From Hydrogenophilales bacterium (lineage in GTDB: Bacteria > Pseudomonadota > Gammaproteobacteria > Burkholderiales > Thiobacillaceae): a DNA stretch of 64,000 bases. Position numbers and translations under genes: made by a program. The stretch's first letter is position 1. Each line of letters begins with the position of its first letter. Where the stretch lies: positions 1-64,000 of the forward strand of contig JAHFRD010000003.1 of NCBI GenBank assembly GCA_023258975.1. The letters run 5' to 3'. Below the pieces are notes generated by a model. The model was not told where the DNA came from, made no database searches, and saw only the letters and a program-made list of their open reading frames with translations. Shown in pieces: positions 50,404 through 60,579 of the stretch.

Positions 50404-52404
50404 ATGCATTTCCGCCTCCTCACCTGGCTCGCCAGCGCTCTCCTGCTGCTCATCTTCGCCACCATCACGGCATTGGTCTGGCGTGATCGCGAACGTGAAT
50501 TACAAGTTCACCTCAACCAGGATGCCAGCCGCCTGCAAACCGCGTTTGACGTCGCCGTGGGCAATCTGGAACAGCAGATGCTCGCGCTCGCCAGCCTGCT
50601 GGCGGCGGATCCGGAAGTGCAACGCCTGTTCGACCGGGGCCGGGCGGCGGTAGAGGCGGAAGGCGGTGGCGCCGGCGGCAAAGGCGCCGAGCAAGCGCGC
50701 GCCGCGTTGCTCGCCCGGGTGAAACCGCAATGGCATTACATGCAGACCCGCTTTGGCGTGCGGCAATTGCAATTCCATCTCGGCCCGGGCGTGCTCTCCT
50801 TCCTGCGTGTGCATGCGCCGGAACGCTACGGCGACCGCATGGACGGGCTGCGCCACATCATCGAGGACACCAACCGCGACCGGCAGCCCCGCGCCGGGTT
50901 TGAAACCGGCCGCGTGCAATCCGGGGTGCGCGGCGTGGTTCCGATCGAGACCGTCAACGCCGACGGCACGACCCGCCACATCGGCGCCCTCGAAACCGGC
51001 ACCTCTTTCAACACACAACTCGGCCTGCTCGACCGGCAACTCGGCGCCGGCTTCGCCGTCCTGCTCAAACCGGAACATGTGGAATCCTCGGTATGGCGGG
51101 AATATCGCGAAGGACAGCGCCAGAAGGGCGGTTGCGACTGCTACCTGGAAGCCAGCTCCCGCCCGGAACTCAAGGACTGGCTGACTCACGCCTCCCTCCC
51201 CGCTTACCACGACCAGCCCGTTTCCTGGCTGATGCCGTTCCAGAACAGCGTCCTGCATATCACCCGGCTTCCCCTGCGCGATTATCTCGGCGCGCGGGAC
51301 GCCACCCGCCCCCCGGTCGGCTCGGTGCTGATCTGGCGCGACGTGGGCAGCCTGGTGCAACGGCATCGCCAGGCGCAGGTGGCGTTGGCGGGCGAAGCAC
51401 TGTTCGGCTATGCCGTAGCCCAGATTCTCCTGCTTTGGCTGCTGCGCGACACACAGCGGCGCTGGAAGCTCCAGGTGCAACAGAAAGCGGCCGCCCTGAA
51501 CGAGAGCGAGGCCCGCTTCCAGATGTTGCTCATGGGCCTCGGCGAAGGCGTCTACGGCGTGAACATGAAGGGCCAAGCGACCTTCATCAACCCGGCCGCG
51601 CTACGCATGCTCGGTATCAGCGGCGAAGCCGTCCTGGGACGCGACCAGCATCTTCTGTTCCATCACCACCATGCCGATGGCCGCGACTACCCACACGCCG
51701 ACTGCCCCATCGCCCTGACCTTGGCTGACGGCCGGCCCCGGCACGAAGAAGAGGAATGGTTCTGGCACCAGGACGGCGGCGGCTTCCCGGTTTCGCTCAC
51801 GGTCACCCCGGTGCTGAAAAACGGCGTCCGGGTAGGCGCGGTGGTGGTTTTCCAGGACATTTCCGAACGCCAGGCGCATGCCCACCAGATGCGCCGTCTG
51901 GCCACCACCGATTCGCTCACCGGCGTGAACAACCGCCGCCACTTCCTGCACCAACTGGAACAGGAACTGGCGCGGCATCAGCGCTACGGCGAGGCGGCCG
52001 CGCTGCTCATGCTGGATCTCGACCATTTCAAACAGGTCAACGACGAATTCGGCCACGCCGCAGGCGACTCGGTGCTCAAAGCCTTCACCGCCAGCGCCCA
52101 GGCCATTCTGCGGCGTAGCGACCACCTTGGCCGCCTGGGCGGCGAGGAGTTCGCCATTCTGCTGCCCGACACCGATGCCGAAGGCGCGCGCGAACTCGCG
52201 GAACGCCTGCGCCAGATGATCGACGACACCCCGGTCGAAACCGCAGCCGGGATGATCCACTACAGCGTCAGCATCGGCATCGCACTGTTCACCCGCGCCG
52301 ACGGCAATGCCGATGCCCTCCTGGCGCGCGCCGACCACGCCCTGTATCGAGCGAAACACGGCGGCCGCAACCGGGTGGAGATGGAAACGGACGCCAGCGA
52401 ATAG
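50404..52404 (+). CDS. membrane diguanylate cyclase: Cache-like sensor, PAS, GGDEF
   Basis: 666 residues. A first membrane helix (LTWLASALLLLIFATITALV) and a second at about 330-350 (ALFGYAVAQILLLWLLRD) bound a periplasmic sensor domain of the double-Cache type (about 30-325). A PAS domain follows at about 365-490 (LLMGLGEGVYGVNMKGQATF), then GGDEF with the active site GGEEF in LGRLGGEEFAILLPDTDAEG. The product-inhibition site RRSD lies exactly five residues before GGEEF. It should make c-di-GMP in response to a periplasmic ligand. No cognate effector is next to it, but type IV pilus genes and a giant adhesin are in the window. Confidence 0.9.
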   Translation: MHFRLLTWLASALLLLIFATITALVWRDRERELQVHLNQDASRLQTAFDVAVGNLEQQMLALASLLAADPEVQRLFDRGRAAVEAEGGGAGGKGAEQARAALLARVKPQWHYMQTRFGVRQLQFHLGPGVLSFLRVHAPERYGDRMDGLRHIIEDTNRDRQPRAGFETGRVQSGVRGVVPIETVNADGTTRHIGALETGTSFNTQLGLLDRQLGAGFAVLLKPEHVESSVWREYREGQRQKGGCDCYLEASSRPELKDWLTHASLPAYHDQPVSWLMPFQNSVLHITRLPLRDYLGARDATRPPVGSVLIWRDVGSLVQRHRQAQVALAGEALFGYAVAQILLLWLLRDTQRRWKLQVQQKAAALNESEARFQMLLMGLGEGVYGVNMKGQATFINPAALRMLGISGEAVLGRDQHLLFHHHHADGRDYPHADCPIALTLADGRPRHEEEEWFWHQDGGGFPVSLTVTPVLKNGVRVGAVVVFQDISERQAHAHQMRRLATTDSLTGVNNRRHFLHQLEQELARHQRYGEAAALLMLDLDHFKQVNDEFGHAAGDSVLKAFTASAQAILRRSDHLGRLGGEEFAILLPDTDAEGARELAERLRQMIDDTPVETAAGMIHYSVSIGIALFTRADGNADALLARADHALYRAKHGGRNRVEMETDASE

Positions 52405-52532
52405 CGGCCCCCACGGTGCGCGGCGACAGAGCCGACCCGACAGAGCCGCCCCATTCCTCGCCCGGCCCCTCAAGTCTTCGCCATCGCGGCCGTTAAGCGG
52501 CCATTGCCCTGGTGGCTTGCGAGGAGAAAACC

Positions 52533-54041
52533 ATGTTCGAGTCAGCGGAAATCGGCCACAAGGTCGACAAGGCCACCTATGAAAAGGAGTTGCCCGCCCT
52601 GCGCGAGGCGCTGCTGGATGCCCAGGATGAACTGGTGCGGACCAAGGGCTTCCAGGTCATCGTCATCATCAGCGGCGTCGATGGCGGCGGCCGCCGCGAG
52701 TCGGTGCACCTGCTCAACGAATGGCTGGATCCGCGCGGCATCGAGACCCACGGCATGGGTGAGCCTTCCGACGAGGAACTCGACCGCCCGCCCATGTGGC
52801 GCTTCTGGCGCGCCCTGCCGCCACGCAGCAAGATCGGCATCTTCCAGGGCTCCTGGTACAGCATGCCCATCCTCGAACGGGTCTACGGGAACATCCGCAA
52901 TGTGGACCTGGAAGAAGCCATGGAACGCAACGTCCGTTTCGAGAAAATGCTCAGCGACGAAGGCGCGCTGATCCTCAAATTCTGGTTCCACCTATCGAAA
53001 CCGTTTCAGGCATCCCGGCTCAAGTCTCTGGAAAAAGACCCGCGCACCCGCTGGCGGGTCACCAAGCGGGACTGGGATCACTTCGGCCTCTACGACAAAT
53101 TTCGCAAGGTCAGCGCCGAGGCGTTGCGCCTGACCAGTACCGCGCAGGCGCCCTGGTACATCGTCGAAGGCGGCGACGAACGTTATCGCAGCCTGATGCT
53201 GGGCAAGATCGTGCTGGAAGCCATGCGCCTGCGCCTGGCCTCCGAGCGCGGCCAACCCCACTCCATCCCCACTCTGCCCAGTCTGCCGCAGGTGGACAAA
53301 CTGGACATCCTGAAGTCGCTCGACCTGAATCAGACGCTGGACAAGGTCGGCTATTTAAAAAAGCTGGAAACCTATCAAGGCCGCCTCAACGTCCTCACCC
53401 GCGACCCCCGTTTCCAGAAGCTCTCCATCGTCGCCGTGTTCGAGGGCAACGACGCGGCCGGCAAGGGCGGCGGTATCCGCCGCATCACCAGCGCCCTCGA
53501 CGCGCGCATGTACAAGATCATTCCCATCGCCGCGCCCAGCGACGAGGAAAAGGCGCAGCCCTATCTGTGGCGATTCTGGCGCCATATCCCCCGACGTGGC
53601 CGCCTGGCGATCTTCGACCGTTCCTGGTACGGACGCGTGCTGGTGGAGCGGGTGGAAGGCTTCTGTTCCGAATACGACTGGCTGCGCGCCTACAACGAAA
53701 TCAACGAATTCGAGGCGCAACTCGACAACCACAACATCGTGGTCGTGAAATTCTGGCTATCCATCAGCGCCGACGAACAACTCAAGCGTTTCAAGGAAAG
53801 GGAAAAAACCGGCTTCAAGCACTACAAGATCACCGACGAGGACTGGCGCAATCGTGACCGCTGGGATGATTACGAACAGGCCGTGTGCGACATGGTGGAT
53901 CGCACCAGCACGGAAATCGCGCCGTGGACCCTGGTTCCCGCCAACAACAAATACCACGCCCGCATCCAGATATTGAAAACCCTGTGCGACAGCATCGAAG
54001 CCGGGTTGCGGCGGGTGAAGGAGAAGAGCAAGAAAGCGTAG
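52533..54041 (+). CDS. pap: polyphosphate:AMP phosphotransferase (tandem PPK2)
   Basis: 502 residues from ATG 52533, with a GAGGAG ribosome binding site; the upstream GTG at 52512 is less likely. There are two PPK2 domains. The N-terminal one has a degenerate P-loop ([20 protein letters not shown], lacking the Lys). The C-terminal one is intact ([20 protein letters not shown], then [18 protein letters not shown]). This arrangement defines the class II PPK2, Pap, which makes ADP from AMP and polyphosphate. It suggests the organism stores polyphosphate. Confidence 0.92.
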   Translation: MFESAEIGHKVDKATYEKELPALREALLDAQDELVRTKGFQVIVIISGVDGGGRRESVHLLNEWLDPRGIETHGMGEPSDEELDRPPMWRFWRALPPRSKIGIFQGSWYSMPILERVYGNIRNVDLEEAMERNVRFEKMLSDEGALILKFWFHLSKPFQASRLKSLEKDPRTRWRVTKRDWDHFGLYDKFRKVSAEALRLTSTAQAPWYIVEGGDERYRSLMLGKIVLEAMRLRLASERGQPHSIPTLPSLPQVDKLDILKSLDLNQTLDKVGYLKKLETYQGRLNVLTRDPRFQKLSIVAVFEGNDAAGKGGGIRRITSALDARMYKIIPIAAPSDEEKAQPYLWRFWRHIPRRGRLAIFDRSWYGRVLVERVEGFCSEYDWLRAYNEINEFEAQLDNHNIVVVKFWLSISADEQLKRFKEREKTGFKHYKITDEDWRNRDRWDDYEQAVCDMVDRTSTEIAPWTLVPANNKYHARIQILKTLCDSIEAGLRRVKEKSKKA

Positions 54042-54093
54042 CGGAACGGATTGGGCACGGCGCGGCGCGCCCATCCGAACCGCATACCGCCGC

Positions 54094-54420
54094 TTACCCG
54101 TTGACGGCCAGCAACTCCACATCGAACACCAGCGTGGCGTTCGGGGGGATCACGCCACCGGCGCCGCGCGCGCCGTAGCCCATTTCCGGCGGGATCGTCA
54201 GCTTGCGCTTGCCGCCCACCTTCATGCCCGCCACGCCTTCATCCCAGCCGCGAATCACGTGGCCGCGCCCGAGCGGAAAATCGAATGGATCGTTGCGATC
54301 CAGGCTGGAATCGAACTTGGTGCCGTCGGTCAGCCAACCGGTGTAATGCACGGTCACATGCTTGCCGGCAACGGCCTCGGCGCCCTCGCCCATGCTCAGG
54401 TCTTCGATGATCAAACTCAT
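54094..54420 (-). CDS. FKBP-type peptidyl-prolyl cis-trans isomerase
   Basis: 108 residues from ATG 54420 (the frame to 54516 is read-through). Single FKBP domain: [60 protein letters not shown]. No signal peptide, so it is cytoplasmic. Convergent with pap and divergent from rlmD. Confidence 0.92.
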   Translation of the reverse strand: MSLIIEDLSMGEGAEAVAGKHVTVHYTGWLTDGTKFDSSLDRNDPFDFPLGRGHVIRGWDEGVAGMKVGGKRKLTIPPEMGYGARGAGGVIPPNATLVFDVELLAVNG

Positions 54421-54612
54421 GACGTCTCCTGGGAAAAACGCCCCGACGCGGGGCGACAAGCGCGGCAGGTGGAGGCGGAATCGGGAATTGCAAGCCACGG
54501 TTTTCTCCCCTCCCACCGGATGCGGGGAGGCAAGCGCAGCCTGGCAGACGCCCGCCGGCCTCTCTGCGACAATGCGCGCCTTCGCGGCCCACGGCCCCCA
54601 CGCTCACTGCCC

Positions 54613-55929
54613 ATGTCCGAACCTCTCCACATTGAATCTCTCGACCACGAAGGCCGTGGTGTCGGCCATCTCGATGGCAAGACCATCTTCGTCGAAGGCG
54701 CCTTGCCGGGCGAACGGGTGCGCTACAACAGCTACCGCAAGAAACCCGGCTTCGAGCAGGCGCAGGCCACCGACATCCTCAAAGCCAGCCCCTTCCGGGT
54801 GACGCCGCGCTGCCGCTGGTTCGGCATCTGCGGTGGCTGTTCGCATCAACATCTGGACGAATCCGCGCAAGTGGCGGCGAAGCAGCGGGTGCTGGAGGAC
54901 TGCTTCAACCATATCGGCCAGGTGAAGCCGGAAACCATGCTCTCGCCCATCCACGGGCCGACCTGGGGTTACCGGCGGCGCGCGCGCCTGTCGGTGCGCC
55001 ATGTAGCCAAGAAGGGCGGCGTGCTGGTGGGTTTTCACGAACGGCGCAGCAGCTACGTGGCGGACATGAGCGGCTGCGAGGTGTTGCCGGAACGCATTTC
55101 CCACCTGCTGCCGCGCCTGCGCGCGCTGGTGGCCAGCCTCTCCATCCGCGACCGCCTGCCGCAGATCGAGCTGGCGGCCGGCGACCAGGTGGATGTGCTG
55201 GTGCTTCGCGTGATGGAGCCGCTCACCCCCGAGGATGAAGCCCATCTGCGTACCTTCGCGGACGCCAACCGGGTGCAGTTCTGGCTGCAACCCAAGGGGC
55301 CGGATACCGCCTACCCGTTCCACCCGCTCGACGCGCCGGCGCTGGATTACCGCCTGGCGGAATTCGATCTGGTGATGCCGTTCCGCCCCACCGAATTCAC
55401 CCAGGTGAACCAGGATGTCAACGCCATGCTGGTGCGCCGCGCCATGCGCCTGCTCGACCCGAAGCCGGGCGAACGGATCGCCGACTTCTTCTGCGGCCTC
55501 GGCAACTTCACCCTGCCCATCGCCCGCCTCGGCGCCAGCGTGCTGGGCATCGAAGGGGCCGCCGGACTGGTGGCGCGCGGCGTCGAGAACGCTGCACGGA
55601 ATGGACTCAGCGGAAAAAGCGAATTCCGCGTCGCCGACCTGTTCAAGATGACGCCGGAGTCCTACGCGGAGTTGTGCGGCAACGGGGGACAATTCGACAA
55701 ACTCCTGATCGACCCGCCGCGCGACGGCGCCATCGACCTGGTGAAATCCTTGCCGGACGAAGGCGCGCCATACCGCATCGTCTACGTCTCGTGCAGCCCC
55801 GCCACCCTGGCGCGCGACGCCTCGGTGCTGGTGCATCAGAAGGGTTACCGCCTGACCACCGCAGGAGTGGCCAACATGTTCCCGCATACGGCACACGTCG
55901 AATCCATCGCCCTGTTCGAGCGAACGTAA
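54613..55929 (+). CDS. rlmD: 23S rRNA (uracil(1939)-C(5))-methyltransferase
   Basis: 438 residues from ATG 54613. A TRAM domain ([20 protein letters not shown]) is followed by the Fe-S cysteines [15 protein letters not shown] and a fourth in [11 protein letters not shown]. The SAM-binding domain is [20 protein letters not shown]. The catalytic Cys lies in [15 protein letters not shown] and the Asp/Pro motif in [11 protein letters not shown]. It methylates U1939 of 23S rRNA. Length and the Fe-S insert separate it from RlmC and TrmA. Confidence 0.93.
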   Translation: MSEPLHIESLDHEGRGVGHLDGKTIFVEGALPGERVRYNSYRKKPGFEQAQATDILKASPFRVTPRCRWFGICGGCSHQHLDESAQVAAKQRVLEDCFNHIGQVKPETMLSPIHGPTWGYRRRARLSVRHVAKKGGVLVGFHERRSSYVADMSGCEVLPERISHLLPRLRALVASLSIRDRLPQIELAAGDQVDVLVLRVMEPLTPEDEAHLRTFADANRVQFWLQPKGPDTAYPFHPLDAPALDYRLAEFDLVMPFRPTEFTQVNQDVNAMLVRRAMRLLDPKPGERIADFFCGLGNFTLPIARLGASVLGIEGAAGLVARGVENAARNGLSGKSEFRVADLFKMTPESYAELCGNGGQFDKLLIDPPRDGAIDLVKSLPDEGAPYRIVYVSCSPATLARDASVLVHQKGYRLTTAGVANMFPHTAHVESIALFERT

Positions 55930-55975
55930 AACGCACGCTGCTACACTCGCCCCATCTCCACTCTCTTTCGATGAC

Positions 55976-57247
55976 TTGGACTCGATTCCCATAGGGGCGC
56001 TATTCGGCGTTCTGGTCGTTCTGCTGGTGCTGTCCGGTTTCTTTTCGATGTCGGAAACCAGCATGATGGCGGCGAACCGCTATCGCCTGCGTACCCTGGC
56101 CCGCGCCGGACACCGGGGGGCGAAGCTGGCGGAATGGCTGCTCTCCAATACCGACAAGCTCCTGGGCGTGATCCTGCTGGGCAACAACCTGGTCAACGCC
56201 GCCGCCGCTTCCCTGGTCACCATCATCGCCTTTCGTCTGTTCGGCCAGAACGAAATGGCTCTGACCCTGGGCACCCTGGCGGTCACCTTCCTGATTCTGG
56301 TGTTCTCCGAAGTGACGCCCAAGGTGATCGGCGCGTCCTATCCGGAGCGCATCGCGCCCGCCGTCAGCTTTGTGCTGGCGCCCCTGCTCAAACTGTTCTA
56401 CCCGGTCGTGTGGTTCGTCAATCTGTTCGTGCAGCGCCTGTTGCGGCTGCTGCGCCTGAATCCCTCCGACTCGGAAAACAGCATGGGGGTGGAGGAATTG
56501 CGCACCCTGCTGTCGGAATCCGGCAATTTCCTGCCCGCGCAGCATCGCGGCATCCTGCTCAATCTGTTCGATCTGGAGCACATCACGGTGGATGACGTGA
56601 TGCGCCCGCGCGGCCAGATCGAAGCCATCGACCTCGACGCGGAGCGCGAGGAAATCGTGCGCCAACTGGCCACCAGCCATCATTCCCGCCTGCCGGTCTA
56701 CGCGGGCGAGGCCAACAACGTGGCCGGCATGCTGCATGTGCGCCGGGTGCTGGCGCACATCCATGAGGACGCTTTCAACCTGGATGAATTGCGCGGTGCC
56801 CTGCGCGAACCCTATTTCATTCCCTCCGGCACCAATCTCTACACCCAGTTGGCGCAGTTCCAGGCCACGCGCCAATCCCTCGGCCTGGTGGTGGACGAAT
56901 ACGGCGAACTGCTCGGCCTGGTCACCCTGGAAGACATCCTGGAGGAAATCGTCGGCGAATTCGCCAGCGTGCGTCCGGGCGGCCAGGAACCCGGCCTGCG
57001 CCAGGAGGACGGCTCCTATCTGGTGGAAGGCACGGTGTCCTTGCGCGAACTCAACCGCAAATTGAAGCTGGAACTGCCGGTGGAAGGCGCCCGCACACTC
57101 AACGGCCTGATCCTGGATCAACTGGAAGCGATGCCGGAGCCGGGGGTGAGCATGATGATCGCCGGTTACCCGGTGGAGATCGTGCAGGTGCATGGACGCA
57201 TGGTGAAGACCGCGCGTATCGGGCAGCGCAGGCCCGTCGACCAGTGA
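55976..57247 (+). CDS. CNNM/HlyC-CorC-type membrane protein with CBS pair
   Basis: 423 residues, apparently from TTG 55976; no in-frame ATG precedes the first membrane helix. Domain order is a CNNM/DUF21 transmembrane domain (LFGVLVVLLVLSGFFSMSET; VILLGNNLVNAAAASLVTII), then a CBS pair (ITVDDVMRPRGQIEAIDLDA; LGLVVDEYGELLGLVTLEDI), then a CorC_HlyC domain (YLVEGTVSLRELNRKLKLEL). These proteins are linked to magnesium or cobalt efflux; annotation as 'hemolysin' is historical. It stands 46 bp after rlmD. Confidence 0.9.
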   Translation: MDSIPIGALFGVLVVLLVLSGFFSMSETSMMAANRYRLRTLARAGHRGAKLAEWLLSNTDKLLGVILLGNNLVNAAAASLVTIIAFRLFGQNEMALTLGTLAVTFLILVFSEVTPKVIGASYPERIAPAVSFVLAPLLKLFYPVVWFVNLFVQRLLRLLRLNPSDSENSMGVEELRTLLSESGNFLPAQHRGILLNLFDLEHITVDDVMRPRGQIEAIDLDAEREEIVRQLATSHHSRLPVYAGEANNVAGMLHVRRVLAHIHEDAFNLDELRGALREPYFIPSGTNLYTQLAQFQATRQSLGLVVDEYGELLGLVTLEDILEEIVGEFASVRPGGQEPGLRQEDGSYLVEGTVSLRELNRKLKLELPVEGARTLNGLILDQLEAMPEPGVSMMIAGYPVEIVQVHGRMVKTARIGQRRPVDQ

Positions 57248-57413
57248 ACCCGGATACGGCGGTGAACCGTTTGGTCGCCCCTGAAGCCCGCGATGAAAGC
57301 GGTTCAGGCGCACGCTGCCGCCGTTTCCGGATTCAAATTCATGGTTGCTTTACATTTCCAACCCCGATGGGCAACATCGGGCGAGTCAATGCAATCTCGG
57401 GAGTGGTAGGGGC

Positions 57414-59135
57414 ATGGTCGCGGTAACCGTCGGCGCCAATCTCTCCGGCTTGTGCAGGGCTCTGGTTACCCAGGGTCTGCTTTCGCCGGAAGAGGGAGAG
57501 ACGCTGCAAAACCAGGCACGCAATTCGGGCGAGAGTTCGCTGGCCCACCTCCTGCGCACGCGCCGCTTCCGCGCCGATCAGATCGCGGCCTTCGCCGCCG
57601 TCACTTTCGGCCTGCCCTTCTTCAACCTCGATTCGCTCGACCCCGCCATCCTGCCCAAGGGTCCGGTGGACGCCAAGCTGCTGGCCAAGCACCGGGTTCT
57701 GCCTGTCGCGCAACGCGGCAACCGCATGTTCGTCGCGCTTTCCGACCCCAGCAATCTGCAAGCGCTGGACGACATCAAATTCCAGACCGGATTGATCGTC
57801 GAAGCGGTCGTGGTCGAGGACGACAAGCTGGGGCGCTGGCTGGACCAGTACGGCGAGGCCACCGAGGACAACATCCTCAAGACCATCGAAACCGAGGATC
57901 TCAACCTCGAATTCAGTGATGACGAGGCGATGGAAGCCGCCAGTACGGCGGCGGCGGTGGACATCGACGACGCGCCGGTGGTCAAGTACCTGCAGAAAAT
58001 GATGCTCGACGCCATCAACAGCGGCGCTTCCGACATCCATTTCGAGCCCTACGAGAAAACCTACCGCATCCGCTATCGCCTGGACGGCCTGCTCTACGAA
58101 ATCGCGCAACCGCCGCTGGCGATCAAGGAAAAAATCGCCTCGCGCATCAAGGTCATCTCCAAGCTGGACATCTCGGAGAAGCGCGTCCCGCAGGACGGCC
58201 GCATGAAGCTGGTTCTGTCGCGCAACAAGGCAATCGACTTCCGGGTTTCCACCCTGCCCACGCTGTATGGCGAGAAGATCGTCATGCGTATCCTGGATTC
58301 GACCTCCGCGACGATGGGGATCGAAAAGCTGGGCTACGAACCGGAACAGCTCAAGCTGCTCACCGACGCAATCGCGCGCCCTTACGGCATGGTGCTGGTA
58401 ACCGGCCCCACCGGCTCCGGCAAGACCGTTTCGCTGTACTCCTGCCTGAACATCCTGAACCAGCCGGGGGTGAACATTTCCACCGTGGAAGACCCGGTGG
58501 AAATCCAGCTCGCCGGCATCAACCAGGTCAACGTCAACGAAAAGGCCGGGCTGGATTTCGCCACCGCCATGAAAGCATTTCTGCGGCAGGATCCGGACAT
58601 CATCATGGTCGGCGAGATCCGCGACCACGAAACCGGCGGCATCGCCATCACGGCCGCGCAGACCGGCCACATGGTGCTCTCCACCCTGCATACCAACGAC
58701 GCGCCGGCAACCCTCACCCGCCTCATCAACATGGGCATCCCCAGTTACAACGTGGCGGCCTCGGTTCATCTCATCACCGCGCAGCGCCTGGGCCGCCGCC
58801 TCTGTCCCAACTGCCGCAAACCGGTGGACATTCCCACGGAAGCCCTGTTGAGCGCCGGTTTCGCGGAATCCGATCTGGATGATTCCTGGCAGGCGTATAC
58901 GGCGAAAGGCTGCGACCTGTGCAAACAGACCGGCTACAAGGGCCGGGTCGGCATCTACCAGGTGATGCCGGTCGGCGAAGACATCCACCGCCTCATCCTG
59001 AAGAACAGTTCCACGCTGGAAATCGCCCAACAATCCGAACGGGAAGGTGTGCTCAACCTGCGCCAGGCCGGCCTGCTCAAGGTCAAGCAAGGGCTGACTT
59101 CTCTGGAAGAAGTCCTCGCCGTCACCAACGAATAA
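57414..59135 (+). CDS. pilB: type IV pilus extension ATPase
   Basis: 573 residues from ATG 57414. The N-terminal T2SSE_N/MshEN domain is LSGLCRALVTQGLLSPEEGE. The ATPase part has Walker A LVTGPTGSGKTVSLYSCLNI, Asp box QDPDIIMVGEIRDHET and Walker B-like region, and the His box is HMVLSTLHTNDAPATLTRLI. The tetracysteine zinc site is CPNCRKP and CDLCKQTG. It powers pilus assembly at the inner membrane. First gene of pilB-pilC-pilD. Confidence 0.95.
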   Translation: MVAVTVGANLSGLCRALVTQGLLSPEEGETLQNQARNSGESSLAHLLRTRRFRADQIAAFAAVTFGLPFFNLDSLDPAILPKGPVDAKLLAKHRVLPVAQRGNRMFVALSDPSNLQALDDIKFQTGLIVEAVVVEDDKLGRWLDQYGEATEDNILKTIETEDLNLEFSDDEAMEAASTAAAVDIDDAPVVKYLQKMMLDAINSGASDIHFEPYEKTYRIRYRLDGLLYEIAQPPLAIKEKIASRIKVISKLDISEKRVPQDGRMKLVLSRNKAIDFRVSTLPTLYGEKIVMRILDSTSATMGIEKLGYEPEQLKLLTDAIARPYGMVLVTGPTGSGKTVSLYSCLNILNQPGVNISTVEDPVEIQLAGINQVNVNEKAGLDFATAMKAFLRQDPDIIMVGEIRDHETGGIAITAAQTGHMVLSTLHTNDAPATLTRLINMGIPSYNVAASVHLITAQRLGRRLCPNCRKPVDIPTEALLSAGFAESDLDDSWQAYTAKGCDLCKQTGYKGRVGIYQVMPVGEDIHRLILKNSSTLEIAQQSEREGVLNLRQAGLLKVKQGLTSLEEVLAVTNE

Positions 59136-59149
59136 GGAAATAGACAAGC

Positions 59150-60367
59150 ATGGCGCTGGCCAAAACGACCACGCGGGAAACCCCCTTCCTGTGGGAAGGC
59201 ACCGACAAGAGCGGCAAGAAAATCAAAGGCCAGATGCTGGCGCCCGGCGAGGCCTTCGTGCGGCAAACCCTGCGCCGGCAAGGCATCAATGCCGAGAAGG
59301 TGAGCAAGCAGGGCTTGTTCGCGCGCAGCCAGAAAATCACGGAAAAAGACATCGCCCTGTTCACCCGCCAGCTCGCCACCATGCTCAAGGCCGGCGTGCC
59401 CCTGTTGCAGGCCTTCGACATCTCCGCGCGCAGCCATTCCAACGCGGCATTGCAACGCCTGCTGGGCGACATCAAATCCGACGTGGAAACCGGCACCAGC
59501 ATGAACGCCGCCTTCCGCAAGCATCCGCAATATTTCGACGGACTCTATTGCAACCTGGTTCATGCCGGCGAACAGGCCGGCATTCTCGATTCCGTGCTGG
59601 ATCGGGTCGCCACCTACAAGGAAAAGATGCTGGCCTTGAAGGGGCAGATCAAATCCGCCCTGTTCTACCCGATCATCGTACTGGTCGTGGCCTTCGTCAT
59701 CACCGCCGGCATCATGTTGTTCGTGATTCCCGCCTTCAAGGATCTCTACGGCAAGGCCGGCGCGGAATTGCCGGCACTGACCATGATCGTCCTGCACATC
59801 TCCGACCTGTTCGTGAACTACTGGCATCTGATCCTTCTCGGCATTGGCGGCGGCATCTTCATGCTCATGCAGGCATGGAGGCGCAACCCCGGCTTCCGCG
59901 CCAAGATGGATGCCTGGATGCTGAAAATCCCCGTCTTCGGCCCGCTCATCGAGAAAGCCACGGTGGCGCGCTGGTCGCGCACCTTCGCCTCGATGTTCGC
60001 CGCCGGCGTGCCGATGGTGGAAGCGCTGGATTCGGTTGCCGGCGCCTCCGGCAACCATGTCTTCATGGAAGCCACCCAGAAGATCCGCAGCCAGGTCGCC
60101 ACCGGCTCCAGCCTGGCGAACTCGCTGCAGGGCGCCGGCGTGTTTCCCAACATGCTGATCCAGATGGTCGCCATCGGCGAGGAATCCGGCGCGCTCGACT
60201 CCATGCTGTCCAAGGTGGCCGACTATTACGAGCGCGAAGTGGACGATGCCGTGGCGGGCCTCTCCAGCCTGATGGAACCGTTCATCATGGTGATCCTGGG
60301 CACCCTCATCGGCGGCATCGTCATCGCCATGTACCTGCCCATCTTCAAGATGGGCTCGGTGGTTTGA
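59150..60367 (+). CDS. pilC: type IV pilus inner-membrane platform protein
   Basis: 405 residues with two GspF-type domains. These are ALFTRQLATMLKAGVPLLQA with YFDGLYCNLVHAGEQAGILD, and ARWSRTFASMFAAGVPMVEA with ANMLIQ-type NMLIQMVAIGEESGALDSML. Three membrane helices (ALFYPIIVLVVAFVITAGIM and others). It couples PilB to pilin polymerisation. 14 bp after pilB; two repeat units separate it from pilD. Confidence 0.95.
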   Translation: MALAKTTTRETPFLWEGTDKSGKKIKGQMLAPGEAFVRQTLRRQGINAEKVSKQGLFARSQKITEKDIALFTRQLATMLKAGVPLLQAFDISARSHSNAALQRLLGDIKSDVETGTSMNAAFRKHPQYFDGLYCNLVHAGEQAGILDSVLDRVATYKEKMLALKGQIKSALFYPIIVLVVAFVITAGIMLFVIPAFKDLYGKAGAELPALTMIVLHISDLFVNYWHLILLGIGGGIFMLMQAWRRNPGFRAKMDAWMLKIPVFGPLIEKATVARWSRTFASMFAAGVPMVEALDSVAGASGNHVFMEATQKIRSQVATGSSLANSLQGAGVFPNMLIQMVAIGEESGALDSMLSKVADYYEREVDDAVAGLSSLMEPFIMVILGTLIGGIVIAMYLPIFKMGSVV

Positions 60368-60368
60368 A

Positions 60369-60531
60369 ATGAAACAACCCCCTTACTCGCTACGCTCGTT
60401 CCCCCCGAGGGGGAGGTCAGTTCCTTCGGAACGGCCGTGCGGAACTGACATGAAACAGCCCCCTTACTCGCTACGCTCGTTCCCCCCCGAGGGGGAGGTC
60501 AGTTCCTTCGGAACGGCCGTGCGGAACTGAC
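60369..60531 (+). repeat. two tandem copies of the family-2 interspersed repeat
   Basis: Units 60369-60449 (81 bp) and 60450-60531 (82 bp) differ at two or so positions. Each contains the C-rich/G-rich stem and the palindrome CAGTTCCTTCGGAACGGCCG. Each unit also has an open mini-frame starting with ATG (MKQPPYSLRSFPPEGEVSSF... in the second). The third copy is at 4681-4761 in reverse orientation. Confidence 0.9.
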
Positions 60532-60538
60532 ATGTAGC

Positions 60539-60561
60539 GCCGGCGTCCCGCCGGCTTTTTT
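60539..60561 (+). terminator. intrinsic terminator before pilD
   Basis: GCCGGCG, loop TCC, CGCCGGC and six T. It follows the repeat pair and would end transcripts coming from pilBC, so pilD may need its own promoter. Confidence 0.75.
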
Positions 60562-60579
60562 CCTGACCGCCGTTCCCGC

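Noticed and set aside
57339-59147. 602-codon minus-strand frame over pilB
   Set aside because: Antisense of a complete PilB.
60450-60530. 26-codon ORF inside the family-2 repeat as a real small protein
   Set aside because: No ribosome binding site, present in a non-coding repeat in both orientations, and conserved stems explain the sequence better than the peptide does.
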